NCBI RefSeq assembly: GCF_000612845.1
Contig: NZ_CCAT010000065.1
Span: forward strand, 1 to 64,000
DNA length: 64,000 nucleotides
Origin: Clostridium ihumii AP5
GTDB taxonomy: Bacteria; Bacillota; Clostridia; Clostridiales; Clostridiaceae
Direction of reading: 5' to 3'
Positions 8,200 to 16,727 of this stretch are shown piece by piece (positions within the stretch are counted from its first letter, which is position 1; each line of letters starts with the position of its first letter). The translations under genes and the position numbers were made by a program. The notes under the pieces are model-generated. The model was not told the origin of the DNA, made no database searches, and saw only the letters and a program-made list of their open reading frames with translations.

Positions 8200-10341
8200 A
8201 TGAACAATGCTCTTAATGTTTTGAAAAAATATTTTGGATATAGTTCCTTTAGGAAAGGTCAAGAATCCATAATAAACTCTATTTTAAATGGTAATGATAC
8301 CTTAGCTATAATGCCTACTGGTGGTGGAAAATCTATTTGTTATCAAATTCCTTCAGTTTTATTCGATGGAATTACAATTGTTGTTTCTCCACTTATATCT
8401 CTTATGAAAGATCAAGTAGACTCTATAAACTCAATAGGCATAAACGCTGCTTATATAAATAGTACTTTAAGTAATACAGAATATGAAATAATTAAAGATA
8501 AAGTTTTAAATAATACTATAAAAATTTTATATGTAGCACCTGAAAGACTACTATCACAGGATTTTATTATGATGATATCCTCTTTAAAAGTGTCTTTTCT
8601 TGCCATAGATGAAGCTCACTGTGTTTCTCAATGGGGTCATGATTTTAGATCAAGTTATAAAAAAATACCTGAATTTATAAATCTTTTAAATAATCGTCCT
8701 ATTATTGCAGCTTTTACTGCAACTGCTACAGAAGAAGTTAAAGTAGATATAGTTAATCTACTAAATTTAAAATCACCTGAAATTTTTATTACTGGTTTTG
8801 ATAGAGAAAATCTAAATCTTACAATAATTAAAGGTGGAGATAAAAAATCATTTATCCTTAATTACTTAAAAACTCATAGCAAAGATTCTGGAATAATATA
8901 TTGTGCTACACGTAAAGAAGTAGAACATCTCCATGAGCTTTTAATTGCTAATGATATTGAAGCACTTAAATATCATGCTGGACTTTCTGATAATGAACGT
9001 TCCACTAATCAAGAAGATTTTATATATGATAAATCCAATGTAATTATAGCTACAAATGCTTTTGGTATGGGTATAGATAAATCTAACGTTCGATTTGTTA
9101 TACATAATAATATGCCTAAAAATATAGAAAGTTACTATCAAGAAATAGGTAGAGCTGGAAGAGATGGTGAAGAAAGTGATTGTATAATGCTATTTTCTCC
9201 TTCCGATATACATCTTCAAAAATATTTAATTGATATTGGAACTTATGATGAATTTAGAAAAGTCAATGAATATAATAAACTACAACTTATGTCAGATTTT
9301 GTGTATTCAAATGACTGTTTAAAGAAATTTATATTAAATTATTTTGGGGAAGAATATGATAAAGAATGTGGAAAATGTAGTAACTGCCACTTTGAAGGAG
9401 AACTAGTTGATAAAACTGAAGATGCTAGAAATGTCCTTTATTGTGTATACGAAATGAAAAGACCTTTAGGTGTTACTACTATAGTAGACATTTTAAGAGG
9501 TTCTAAAAACCAAAAAATCCTACGACTTGGATTAGATAAACTAAATACTTATGGAATTATGCATAACTTTTCTAAAGATGATTTAAAAAACTTTATAAAC
9601 ACACTTATATCTCATAAATATTTAGAATCTATTCAAGGTGATTTTCCTGTTGTTGGATTAACTGAAAATTCTATTCCTGTTTTAAAGCGAGAAGCTAAAG
9701 TGATATTTAAGGAGATTAACACAAAAGAATCTATTTCTACTAATAATGAACTACTTACAATTTTAAAATCCTTAAGAAAATCTTTAGCCGAAGAAGAAAA
9801 TATTCCACCATATATAATTTTCTCAGACAGTACTTTAAAAGAATTTAGTCAAAGGTTCCCTATATCTATAAATGAACTTTTAGACATAAATGGTGTTGGA
9901 GAACATAAAGCTAATAAATATGGGGAAGAATTCTTAAGTTGTATAAAAGAATATGTTGAGTCTAACAATGTAACTAGAAACTTTACATACTTAAAATCCC
10001 CTAAATCTAATTCTTCCAAAACTTCATCTACTAAGGGAAAAACCATTGATATTACTATAGATATGCTTAAAGACAATCCTTCCGTAGAGAATGTAATTAA
10101 TGAAAGAGGTCTTCAGCTAAATACTATATTAGATCACATAAAAAAATATTTTTTAGAACATGGTAGCGAAGATTTACAATTAGATTTTACTAACCTTTAT
10201 AATGAAGATAATGAAAGAGAAATTTTAGATGCTATATCTAAAGTAGGTAAAGAACGTTTAAAGCCTATAAAAGAAATAGTTAACACTAATATATCTTATG
10301 ATGAAATAAGAATTGTATTATTCAAAAATTTTGCTGTTTAA
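8200..10341 (+). CDS. recQ: ATP-dependent DNA helicase RecQ
   Basis: 713 aa, full length for RecQ. Walker A is PTGGGKS (about 39-46) and the DEAH box is IDEAHCVSQWGHDFR (about 136-150). The helicase C-terminal domain contains GMGIDKSNVRFV and QEIGRAGRDG. A four-cysteine zinc site follows (CLKKF, then ECGKCSNC), then a winged helix, an HRDC domain (about 515-590) and a C-terminal helix-turn-helix extension (about 630-713). It acts in recombination and fork repair. The start has GAGGTG ten bases upstream. It is monocistronic. Confidence 0.96.
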   Translation: MNNALNVLKKYFGYSSFRKGQESIINSILNGNDTLAIMPTGGGKSICYQIPSVLFDGITIVVSPLISLMKDQVDSINSIGINAAYINSTLSNTEYEIIKDKVLNNTIKILYVAPERLLSQDFIMMISSLKVSFLAIDEAHCVSQWGHDFRSSYKKIPEFINLLNNRPIIAAFTATATEEVKVDIVNLLNLKSPEIFITGFDRENLNLTIIKGGDKKSFILNYLKTHSKDSGIIYCATRKEVEHLHELLIANDIEALKYHAGLSDNERSTNQEDFIYDKSNVIIATNAFGMGIDKSNVRFVIHNNMPKNIESYYQEIGRAGRDGEESDCIMLFSPSDIHLQKYLIDIGTYDEFRKVNEYNKLQLMSDFVYSNDCLKKFILNYFGEEYDKECGKCSNCHFEGELVDKTEDARNVLYCVYEMKRPLGVTTIVDILRGSKNQKILRLGLDKLNTYGIMHNFSKDDLKNFINTLISHKYLESIQGDFPVVGLTENSIPVLKREAKVIFKEINTKESISTNNELLTILKSLRKSLAEEENIPPYIIFSDSTLKEFSQRFPISINELLDINGVGEHKANKYGEEFLSCIKEYVESNNVTRNFTYLKSPKSNSSKTSSTKGKTIDITIDMLKDNPSVENVINERGLQLNTILDHIKKYFLEHGSEDLQLDFTNLYNEDNEREILDAISKVGKERLKPIKEIVNTNISYDEIRIVLFKNFAV

Positions 10342-10364
10342 TATAGAAAATCTATATTAAACAG
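10334..10364. repeat. Perfect inverted repeat over the recQ stop codon
   Basis: CTGTTTAATATAGA (10334-10347) and TCTATATTAAACAG (10351-10364) form a 14-bp stem around AAA. The left arm contains the last codons and stop of recQ. No U-run follows, so this is not a classical terminator; it may protect the mRNA 3' end. Confidence 0.7.
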
Positions 10365-10486
10365 TGCTTCTTCATTCACGCTTATATGTAAAAATATAAA
10401 TGTGATACACTATTATAATATATTTATATATTATTTCGTTACGTTTTTGTTAAATATTCTATTATTTCTGAATTTATTAACATTTA

Positions 10487-10519
10487 TATACTATGCTATA
10501 TATTATATAGCATAGTATA
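10487..10519. terminator. Bidirectional terminator between recQ and gap
   Basis: TATACTATGCTATATA (10487-10502) pairs with TATATAGCATAGTATA (10504-10519), followed by a T-run on the plus strand. It ends recQ transcription before the gap promoter. Confidence 0.8.
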
Positions 10520-10608
10520 TTTTTTAGCATTATAGAGCATTTACGAGTTTTTCATATATATTCAGTAGAAATTCATCATATTTTTAATTTTATTGTGATA
10601 TACTTTAT

Positions 10609-10637
10609 TTGATTTGATAGTTAATATGTTGTACTAT
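10609..10637 (+). promoter_or_regulatory. Candidate sigma-A promoter of gap
   Basis: TTGATT (10609-10614), a 17-base spacer and TACTAT (10632-10637) lie about 100 bases before the gap start. The boxes are imperfect, so this is a reasonable but unproven promoter. Confidence 0.4.
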
Positions 10638-10735
10638 TTAAATATAGAGAACAACAAAATTTGAAATTTTAAAATATGAATTTAAATATAAAGCGTATTA
10701 ATAATTTTTATTGATTAGTAGGGGGTAACTTTTTT

Positions 10736-11767
10736 ATGATAAATGTAGGTATAAACGGATTTGGAAGAATAGGTAGAACATTTTTAAGGATTGCATGTGA
10801 GAATCCTGATAATAATTTTAATATAGTTTCAATTAATGCTAGAGCAGATGTTGAAACATTAGCACATTTATTTGTTTATGATTCTTGTTTCGGAACTTTC
10901 AAAGGTGATGTAAAAACAACTGAAGATTCAATGATAATAAATGGTAACGAAATAAAAATAACAAGATGTCAAACTCCAAAAGATATTCCTTGGAAAGAAC
11001 TTGATGTTGATTTAGTTATAGAATCTACTGGAAAGTTCAAAACTAAAGAAGATCTTATGGGACATGTAGATGCTGGTGCAAAAAAAGTAATTTTAACAGC
11101 TCCTGGTAAAGATGAAGATATAACTATAGTTATGGGTGTAAATGATGAAGAATTAGATTTATCTAAACATACAATAATTTCTAACGCATCATGTACAACA
11201 AATTGTTTAGCACCTGTTGCTAAAGTTTTAAATGATAAATTTGGTATAGTAAATGGATTTATGACTACTATACATTCATATACAAACGATCAACAAATAT
11301 TAGATAAAACTCATAAAGATTTAAGAAGAGCTAGAGCTGCTGGACAATCAATAGTTCCAACTACAACTGGTGCTGCTAAAGCTGTTGCTAAGGTATTACC
11401 TGATTTAAAAGGAAAATTAAATGGATTTTCTCTTAGAGTTCCAACTGCAGCAGTTTCAATAACTGACCTTGTTTGCGAAATTGAAAAAGAAGTTACTGTT
11501 GAAGAAATAAATAATGCTTTCAAAGAAGCTTCTGAAAATGAATTAAAAGGAATATTAGGTTATTGTGAATTACCACTTGTATCTGTTGATTTCAAAGGTG
11601 ATAGCAGATCTTCTATAGTTGATGCATTATCAACTATGGTTAATGGTAAAATGATTAAAGTTGCTTCTTGGTATGATAACGAATGGGGATACTCTGCTAG
11701 AGTTGTAGATTTAGCAAACACTGTAGCTGAAGGATTAAATGCTGAAGAAGTTTCTAAAACAGCTTAA
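10736..11767 (+). CDS. gap: Glyceraldehyde-3-phosphate dehydrogenase, type I, divergent
   Basis: 343-aa GAPDH. The NAD(P)-binding GINGFGRIGR is at 5-14. The catalytic cysteine is C153 in SNASCTTNCLAP and the catalytic histidine is H180 in TTIHSYTND. The usual glycolytic enzyme has Asn-Asp after the second beta strand, where the Asp selects NAD; here the sequence is SINARADVETLAHLF, with Ala instead. This suggests relaxed or NADP preference (inference). It stands alone, without cggR, pgk or tpiA neighbours, so it may be a second paralogue. GGGGG precedes the start and a strong terminator follows. Confidence 0.95.
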   Translation: MINVGINGFGRIGRTFLRIACENPDNNFNIVSINARADVETLAHLFVYDSCFGTFKGDVKTTEDSMIINGNEIKITRCQTPKDIPWKELDVDLVIESTGKFKTKEDLMGHVDAGAKKVILTAPGKDEDITIVMGVNDEELDLSKHTIISNASCTTNCLAPVAKVLNDKFGIVNGFMTTIHSYTNDQQILDKTHKDLRRARAAGQSIVPTTTGAAKAVAKVLPDLKGKLNGFSLRVPTAAVSITDLVCEIEKEVTVEEINNAFKEASENELKGILGYCELPLVSVDFKGDSRSSIVDALSTMVNGKMIKVASWYDNEWGYSARVVDLANTVAEGLNAEEVSKTA

Positions 11768-11796
11768 TAATTGGTATAAAACTTAATAAGTTTTAA

Positions 11797-11824
11797 AAAA
11801 GCATCAGGATTTCCTGATGCTTTT
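11797..11824. terminator. Terminator downstream of gap
   Basis: AAAAGCATCAGGA (11797-11809) pairs with TCCTGATGCTTTT (11812-11824), with U-rich tails in both directions. It lies between the convergent gap and flavodoxin-like genes. Confidence 0.9.
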
Positions 11825-11864
11825 CTGTTTTATCCATATATACTATTTAATTTTATATAAATTT

Positions 11865-12410
11865 TTATTTTATTATATTCTTTCCTATAGTATATATTTC
11901 TTCTAATGCCTTAGTGTTTTCTTTTACTGGCATATAATCATCTGTGCAAACACCATATGAACCTAAATACTCAATACCTACATAATCAAATATCTCTTCA
12001 AATGTTTTTTTAGTAAGCTCTGGTCCTAAATTAGGTGCTTCTCCACCATAAGTCATTATTAAATATGCTTTTTTACCTTTTCTATCCTCTTCACTTAAAG
12101 CATATGTTCTATCAATAAATGTCTTTAATTGAGCAGACATACTCCACCAATATATAGGTGTAGCAAATACTAAAATATCTGCTTCTTTAAATACTTCATA
12201 AAGATTCTGCATATCATCATTTTGTATACACTTACCTTCTCTTTTACAATAATTACATGCCATACATGGAGATATTTTATTTTCCTTAAGATAAATATTT
12301 TTTACATCTACATTTTCTCCACTTTCCTTAACTCCATTTAAAAACTGATTTAATAAAGTAGCTGTATTTCCTTCTTTTTTAGGACTTCCCATAAATGCTA
12401 CAACTTTCAT
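11865..12410 (-). CDS. NAD(P)H-dependent oxidoreductase, flavodoxin fold with CxxCxxC motif
   Basis: 181 aa. GSPKKEGNT (8-16) is the FMN phosphate-binding loop of the NADPH-dependent FMN reductase/iron-sulfur flavoprotein superfamily. CMACNYCKREGKC (about 49-61) is the cysteine cluster typical of iron-sulfur flavoproteins. FATPIYWWSMSAQLKTFIDR is the second flavin-contact region. Probably an electron carrier or reductase of small oxidants. A GGGGGAG ribosome binding site precedes the start. Partner and substrate are unknown. Confidence 0.85.
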   Translation of the reverse strand: MKVVAFMGSPKKEGNTATLLNQFLNGVKESGENVDVKNIYLKENKISPCMACNYCKREGKCIQNDDMQNLYEVFKEADILVFATPIYWWSMSAQLKTFIDRTYALSEEDRKGKKAYLIMTYGGEAPNLGPELTKKTFEEIFDYVGIEYLGSYGVCTDDYMPVKENTKALEEIYTIGKNIIK

Positions 12411-12469
12411 AATACTCCCCCACCTTTTCTTTATATTTATATTTTAAATTTTGTTATACAAATTTTATG

Positions 12470-13363
12470 TTATTGTTCAGTTTGAAGTTCACTATCTATT
12501 AGTTGAAGGTTGTATTCTCTTATTAGCTGAATTAATGATTTAGCATATATTTTTTCACCATTTTCATTTTCAGCTGTACTATATCCAGCCTTCTCTAAAG
12601 CTTTTGCCTGATTTATATATGTTTTTGCAATGAAAACTCCATTTTCTTCGTATCTTTTATTATTCTTTAAAAACTCTCCATGATCTATTATTGACTCTTC
12701 CTTAGTTTTATATTTTCTAAAGTTATCATTTATAGTAACATCATAAAATTCTTTAGTTTTTAAATTTATAACATCTCCTTTATAATTCTCAGAAGCTTTT
12801 ATTCCAAATAAATTGTTTCCATCTGTTGCCAACTTAGATCTTCCCCATTCTGACTCTAAAATAGCTTGTCCTATTGTTATAGATGGCAAAATCCCATATT
12901 TTTTATAATTCTCTATTGCACCTTCTTTTACATCATTTATAAAGTTCATTTGTTCTGAACCCTCACTTAAACTTTCAGGTACTATTCCATAATATTCTAA
13001 CTGATTCATATAATTATAAAATCTTTTCTTTTCAGTATTACTAAAATCTAATTCTTCTAAAACATGTTCTACTTTGAAAAGTTTTTCAGTATCTTTATTT
13101 ATAAACTTTTTTCCAATTTCCTTTATGTCATTTTCTCCTACATTACTTAAGTTGTTATTATTCATAACTGCCAATATACTAGTTATATTTTTCCAATTTA
13201 ATTGAAACTTATCTTCACCTATTTCATCTACGTACTTGACATAATTTATAACATCAAAGCTATTTAAATTTATGTCTTTTAACTTTAAATGTCTAATACC
13301 TAAAAATGTTGAAATAATTAAAATTACAATTACTATTAAAGTAATACCTATCTTTTTTTTCAT
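12470..13363 (-). CDS. Membrane-anchored N-acetylglucosaminidase (peptidoglycan hydrolase)
   Basis: 297 aa. An N-terminal hydrophobic segment (about 5-22) exports or anchors the protein. The C-terminal half (about 150-290) is a glucosaminidase domain of the LytG/FlgJ type (PF01832). The catalytic glutamate is E170 in QAILESEWGRS, followed by NNLFGIKA and the FRKYKT segment of this family. It would cut the GlcNAc-MurNAc glycan during wall turnover. No wall-binding repeats are seen. The middle region (30-150) is unassigned. Confidence 0.88.
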   Translation of the reverse strand: MKKKIGITLIVIVILIISTFLGIRHLKLKDINLNSFDVINYVKYVDEIGEDKFQLNWKNITSILAVMNNNNLSNVGENDIKEIGKKFINKDTEKLFKVEHVLEELDFSNTEKKRFYNYMNQLEYYGIVPESLSEGSEQMNFINDVKEGAIENYKKYGILPSITIGQAILESEWGRSKLATDGNNLFGIKASENYKGDVINLKTKEFYDVTINDNFRKYKTKEESIIDHGEFLKNNKRYEENGVFIAKTYINQAKALEKAGYSTAENENGEKIYAKSLIQLIREYNLQLIDSELQTEQ

Positions 13364-13487
13364 TCTTTTTTCCTCTTTGCTTCTAAAAATTTATTCATTA
13401 GTTATATATTTCTTTATTCATTCTAAAGTTATATATTATAATTATATTAATTTTAAGTTACAGTTTAAAGTCATTTTAGAAAAAAAT

Positions 13488-13511
13488 AAGGTAGGTATTG
13501 CTACCCACCTT
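13488..13511 (-). terminator. Terminator of the C-GCAxxG-C-C gene
   Basis: AAGGTAGGTA (13488-13497) pairs with TACCCACCTT (13502-13511) with one mismatch, followed on the minus strand by a run of T. It overlaps the stop codon region. Confidence 0.8.
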
Positions 13512-13875
13512 ATTTTATCTCTAAAACTTTATTTAAAGCCTCATAGGAATTATCTATAATTTCAGCACAGCTAACTTTATTTTGCTTTAATTCCTTACAT
13601 ATGCTAGTACCATACTTACCATTAATTTCTTGCATCAGCTCTTTTGCTATTTTTCTAGCTTCATTTGCTTCATTTGAATCTTCTCTTCCTCTTAAGTATC
13701 CCACTATAAGAGCTGCAGCATTTACTGCCCCACAAAGACTTCCTACTCCAAGACCTGTACCCATTCCACTTCCTAAAGATACTGGTATATTAGTATTATG
13801 TTCTTCATTATATGCTTTTATCATTGATTCTGCACAATTATATCCTTGTTTATGATATTCTGATGCTCTTAACAT
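13510..13875 (-). CDS. C-GCAxxG-C-C family (putative redox) protein
   Basis: About 121 aa. It matches the C_GCAxxG_C_C family (PF09719): GYNCAESM near residue 12, GMGVG-like glycine-rich GSGMGTGLGVGSLCGAV in the middle, then two further conserved cysteines in SICKEL and VSCAEI. The cysteines suggest a redox or metal-binding role; molecular function is not established for the family. The ATG at 13875 follows AAGGAAGAG at good spacing and is preferred over the upstream ATG at 13926. Confidence 0.85.
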   Translation of the reverse strand: MLRASEYHKQGYNCAESMIKAYNEEHNTNIPVSLGSGMGTGLGVGSLCGAVNAAALIVGYLRGREDSNEANEARKIAKELMQEINGKYGTSICKELKQNKVSCAEIIDNSYEALNKVLEIK

Positions 13876-14153
13876 TTTAATCTCTTCCTTTACAATAATA
13901 TTTTTATTAGTTAAAAATTTAATCATATATATATTATATTTTTACAAAACTTCTGTCAAATTATAGAATTGTAAGCCATTTCTTAGTTTATACATCTAAT
14001 TAATTCATAATCCTAAATTCACATTCAATATATAAACTTCTTTTTAAACCAATTAACAATGATGGTTATATTACTTATACTGTTACTAATATTTAAGAAT
14101 TAAATATATAGAAATTTACTTTTATCCTTCATTGTTAATTGTTTATAATTCAC

Positions 14154-14471
14154 TTAAATATATGACTCTAACTTACTCTTAATATCACTTTTATCTGTAA
14201 AACCAATTATTCTATCAACCATCTCTCCATTTTTAAATATGGCCATTGTTGGTACACTCATAACCTTAAATTCTTTTGCAAGTTCCATACTTTCATTTAT
14301 ATCAACTTTTACCATATGAACATTCTCTTTCATCTCAACACTTAATTCATCTAATACTGGCGCAATCATTTTACAAGGTCCACACCATGTAGCAAAAAAA
14401 TCGACTAATACTACTCCTTCATTTTCAATAACTTTATTTGTAAATTCTTCTTTATTAACTTTATTTATCAT
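14154..14471 (-). CDS. trxA: Thioredoxin
   Basis: 105-aa cytosolic thioredoxin. The active site WCGPCK starts at 29, preceded by VLVDFFAT. The cis-proline loop is MSVPTMAIF. It reduces protein disulfides using thioredoxin reductase, which is not in this window. GGAGGGG lies six bases before the ATG at 14471; the ATG at 14486 contains that site and is rejected. Monocistronic as far as can be seen. Confidence 0.95.
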   Translation of the reverse strand: MINKVNKEEFTNKVIENEGVVLVDFFATWCGPCKMIAPVLDELSVEMKENVHMVKVDINESMELAKEFKVMSVPTMAIFKNGEMVDRIIGFTDKSDIKSKLESYI

Positions 14472-14644
14472 AATTAACCCCTCCAAAGAAAAATATTATT
14501 TTGATTTTTATTAAAACTTAAAATAATATTTAAAAATTTTTACTCTATATTTATATATTACGTTTTTACGATATATGTGTCAATACTATTTATGAATTTA
14601 TAATTAATATTATTTATTTCACTCCTAAAATAATATTTTGAACT

Positions 14645-14815
14645 AATTAATGATTAATAATAATGTTAAATATCACCGGGGATTGAAATCCCCACTACAA
14701 CATTTTATTTGTACTTCAAATAAGATCAATACAACTTTTTATCCATAAAAGTTGTATTTTGAGAACACATTCCCCATTGTAATATTTATATTAATCATAA
14801 ATTTAGTTGTTAATT
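14645..14815. repeat. Palindromic island, possible IS200/IS605-derived MITE (PATE-like)
   Basis: Two perfect hairpins lie close together: GGGGAT/ATCCCC (14678-14683 with 14688-14693) and AATACAACTTTT/AAAAGTTGTATT (14728-14739 with 14747-14758). The outer flanks resemble an imperfect inverted repeat, with ATGATTAATA near 14650 and its complement near 14800. No gene is present. Read on the minus strand, GTAGTGGGGATTTCAATCCCC-like hairpins are common at IS200/IS605 right ends, so a non-autonomous remnant is plausible. It could instead simply be a terminator pair. Confidence 0.4.
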
Positions 14816-14912
14816 AATTTGAAATAAGAGTAATTTAATTTTCGTATTGAATTTCCACATATTTAAAAAGTTAATTTCAAAGTTGCTCATGTTTCAATCA
14901 AAATCTAATAAC

Positions 14913-15317
14913 TTATATTTGTAAATCTCTTATTTCAATTTCTGTACCTTCTGGAGCTTTAACTTTAAATAAGTATCCATCCTCTACTTTGTACACATCT
15001 TCACCATTTTTATTTTTAAAATTATTATATCCCATTCCTTTTATTCTTAAATATTCTTCTTTTACATCACAACTCATAAAACACATATGTACTATTCCTG
15101 CATTTAAAGAATTCCAATTATTAAGCTTATCTCCTAACTTATTAGTTTGAAGTTCAATCATAAAATCTCCAAGTTTAATCCATGTGTTATATTCCCTATT
15201 ATGGAAATTTTTAGTTTCCTTAACTATTTCAAATCCTAATATTTTTGTATAAAATTCTAAAGACTCTTTATAGCACTCTGTTTGAATACATACATGATGA
15301 ACATTTTTTATACTCAT
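14913..15317 (-). CDS. VOC (glyoxalase/bleomycin resistance) family protein
   Basis: 134 aa with two beta-alpha-beta-beta-beta modules of the vicinal oxygen chelate fold. Likely metal ligands are a His in NVHHVCI (about 7-8), a Glu in FMIELQT, a His in GIVHMCF and a Glu in GTEIEIRD near the C-terminus. The complete ligand set suggests an active metalloenzyme such as a lyase or isomerase, but the substrate is unknown. There is no strong ribosome binding site: the upstream DNA is the dispersed CCTATATAGGG motif (15328-15344). Confidence 0.82.
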   Translation of the reverse strand: MSIKNVHHVCIQTECYKESLEFYTKILGFEIVKETKNFHNREYNTWIKLGDFMIELQTNKLGDKLNNWNSLNAGIVHMCFMSCDVKEEYLRIKGMGYNNFKNKNGEDVYKVEDGYLFKVKAPEGTEIEIRDLQI

Positions 15318-15327
15318 ATAAATTTAG

Positions 15328-15344
15328 CCTATATAGGGTTTCAA
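15328..15344 (-). repeat. CCCTATATAGG-type dispersed motif
   Basis: The minus strand reads TTGAAACCCTATATAGG. Related copies occur at 242-256, 16997-17007, 25261-25275 and 57236-57265. All are intergenic. This copy lies just upstream of the VOC-family gene and may carry its promoter. Confidence 0.6.
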
Positions 15345-15534
15345 ACCAAGTTTCTAATTTATACGTTTATTGCTTAATAACAATAATAATTATTCTATAC
15401 TTTTTCTAAACTAAAACATGAATAACCTAAAGTTTAAACTTTAATTATTTCCCTATAAAAAAGCTAATTTTCACTTCCTTTCCATACTTTTATTCTCATT
15501 ATACATTAGTATATATTATTATATAAAAAATTCA

Positions 15535-15564
15535 AAGCTGTACTTTTTTTTTAAAGTACAGCTT
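15535..15564 (-). terminator. Terminator of the coat-protein operon
   Basis: AAGCTGTACTTT (15535-15546) pairs with AAAGTACAGCTT (15553-15564); T-rich sequence follows on the minus strand. It lies just beyond the CotF-like stop. Confidence 0.85.
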
Positions 15565-15572
15565 AATATAAT

Positions 15573-15821
15573 CTACTGTTGAGCTAAAAACTTTTGTTTT
15601 ACTTTTGATATTTTTTCTTGTTCAGCTTGTTCTGTTGGATACCATCCTTTAGATGACATTTTATTATATATTTCATTTTGTACTTTTAATACTTCACATA
15701 ATACATCATTAAATGTAGAATGTACATCTGAAGTTGCAGATTCTATAGTTCCATGCAAACACAATCCAGCTTCTGCTTTAGATATTATTAATAAACATTC
15801 CATTAAATCTCTATCATTCAT
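15573..15821 (-). CDS. CotF-type spore coat protein
   Basis: 82-aa CotF-domain (PF07875) protein: helical, with NDRDLMECLLIISKAEAG at the N-terminus and MSSKGWYPTEQA near the C-terminus, as in short clostridial coat proteins. It would be assembled on the spore surface. It follows the 59-aa gene at 15836-16015 by 14 bases with its own GGAGGG ribosome binding site, so the two form an operon closed by the terminator at 15535-15564. Mother-cell-specific regulation is inferred from function only. Confidence 0.85.
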   Translation of the reverse strand: MNDRDLMECLLIISKAEAGLCLHGTIESATSDVHSTFNDVLCEVLKVQNEIYNKMSSKGWYPTEQAEQEKISKVKQKFLAQQ

Positions 15822-15835
15822 TATTAAAGTCCCTC

Positions 15836-16015
15836 CTATTGATTTAATAATCCATAGATTTTATCAAATAGTTCTTTATGCTTCTGTGCTAATTCTGTTG
15901 CATATTTTTTAAGTTCTGCATCTTGTAAGCTATTTGAAGCCTCATTACATTTTGATTCCATAAATTTTAGATGACCTAAAGTATCTTCAATGTACAATAA
16001 TTCTTTTGGTGACAT
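15836..16015 (-). CDS. Small CotF-companion protein, 59 aa
   Basis: Begins MSPKELLYIEDTLGHLKFM and ends FDKIYGLLNQ. A strong AAGGAGG lies before the ATG. It is helical and resembles the N-terminal half of CotF-like proteins in its LLYIEDxLxHL pattern. It is transcribed immediately ahead of the CotF-like gene, so a joint role in the coat or spore cortex is inferred. No catalytic motif is visible. Absent from simple length-filtered gene calls. Confidence 0.75.
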   Translation of the reverse strand: MSPKELLYIEDTLGHLKFMESKCNEASNSLQDAELKKYATELAQKHKELFDKIYGLLNQ

Positions 16016-16092
16016 AAAAATTCCTCCTTAGTAGCTATATATTTTCTTTACATATCTTATTATTATCTAAGCTTTCTATTTTATTCTTATAA

Positions 16093-16236
16093 AAATAGAA
16101 AACAAGATAGCATTTACTACCTTGTTTTCATGTGCGATGTTAAGTTTAATATATTTTCTACTAAGTTAAGGATTTTCTTGTTTTTAAACTAAGGGGGACT
16201 CAATTTAAAAACTTTTATTTAGTTATTGGTATTAAC
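16093..16236 (-). ncRNA. Candidate small RNA with C-rich loop
   Basis: On the minus strand a good promoter (TTGACA 16270-16265, 16-base spacer, TATAAA 16248-16243) is followed by about 140 bases without an ORF, ending in a terminator hairpin (16098-16110 with 16117-16129, one mismatch) and a T-rich tail. Inside, GTTTTTAAA/TTTAAAAAC (16212-16204 with 16188-16180) forms a hairpin whose 15-base loop holds CCCCC, complementary to ribosome binding sites. A near-palindrome (16286-16303) just upstream of the -35 box could be an operator. Transcription is inferred, not shown. Confidence 0.45.
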
Positions 16237-16492
16237 TTTATATTTATATAATAATACTCTAATGTGTCAAATATATGTCTTGTTAATGACACTTTAGTGA
16301 CATTTTCAAAAAAAGACAACATTTTTAATTTTAGTATCTTAATATAAAATAAATTATCTTAAAATCCTAAAAAACATACTTGAAATATATTTTTTAATGT
16401 ATCTTTTATTACAATAATATTTAAGCCTTTTAATATAAATAACTAAACAATAACCTTTTATCCTTAATTAAAATCTCAATACTTTTATATGT

Positions 16493-16529
16493 AAAAATAG
16501 GAAAGATAAAAAATATCTTTCCTATTTTT
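16493..16529 (-). terminator. Terminator between small genes
   Basis: AAAAATAGGAAAGATA (16493-16508) pairs with TATCTTTCCTATTTTT (16514-16529); both strands have T-rich tails. It probably ends the transcript of the 56-aa membrane protein gene at 16728-16898. The 200 bases between them hold no recognisable feature. Confidence 0.75.
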
Positions 16530-16727
16530 GTGCAATATAGTTATATTTTGAGGTTCTATGGTATTAAAGTATCTTTACTTCTCTAATAAAAGATATTAAT
16601 CCTTTATATTTTTCTTTTGATTAATCTAAAATTACTAATTTAATATTGTGCTTTGGTTTAATTATATTTTATCACAAATTATACTTTTGTAAAGTATTTT
16701 GTCGAAATTTTCTTTATTGTTTGCATT

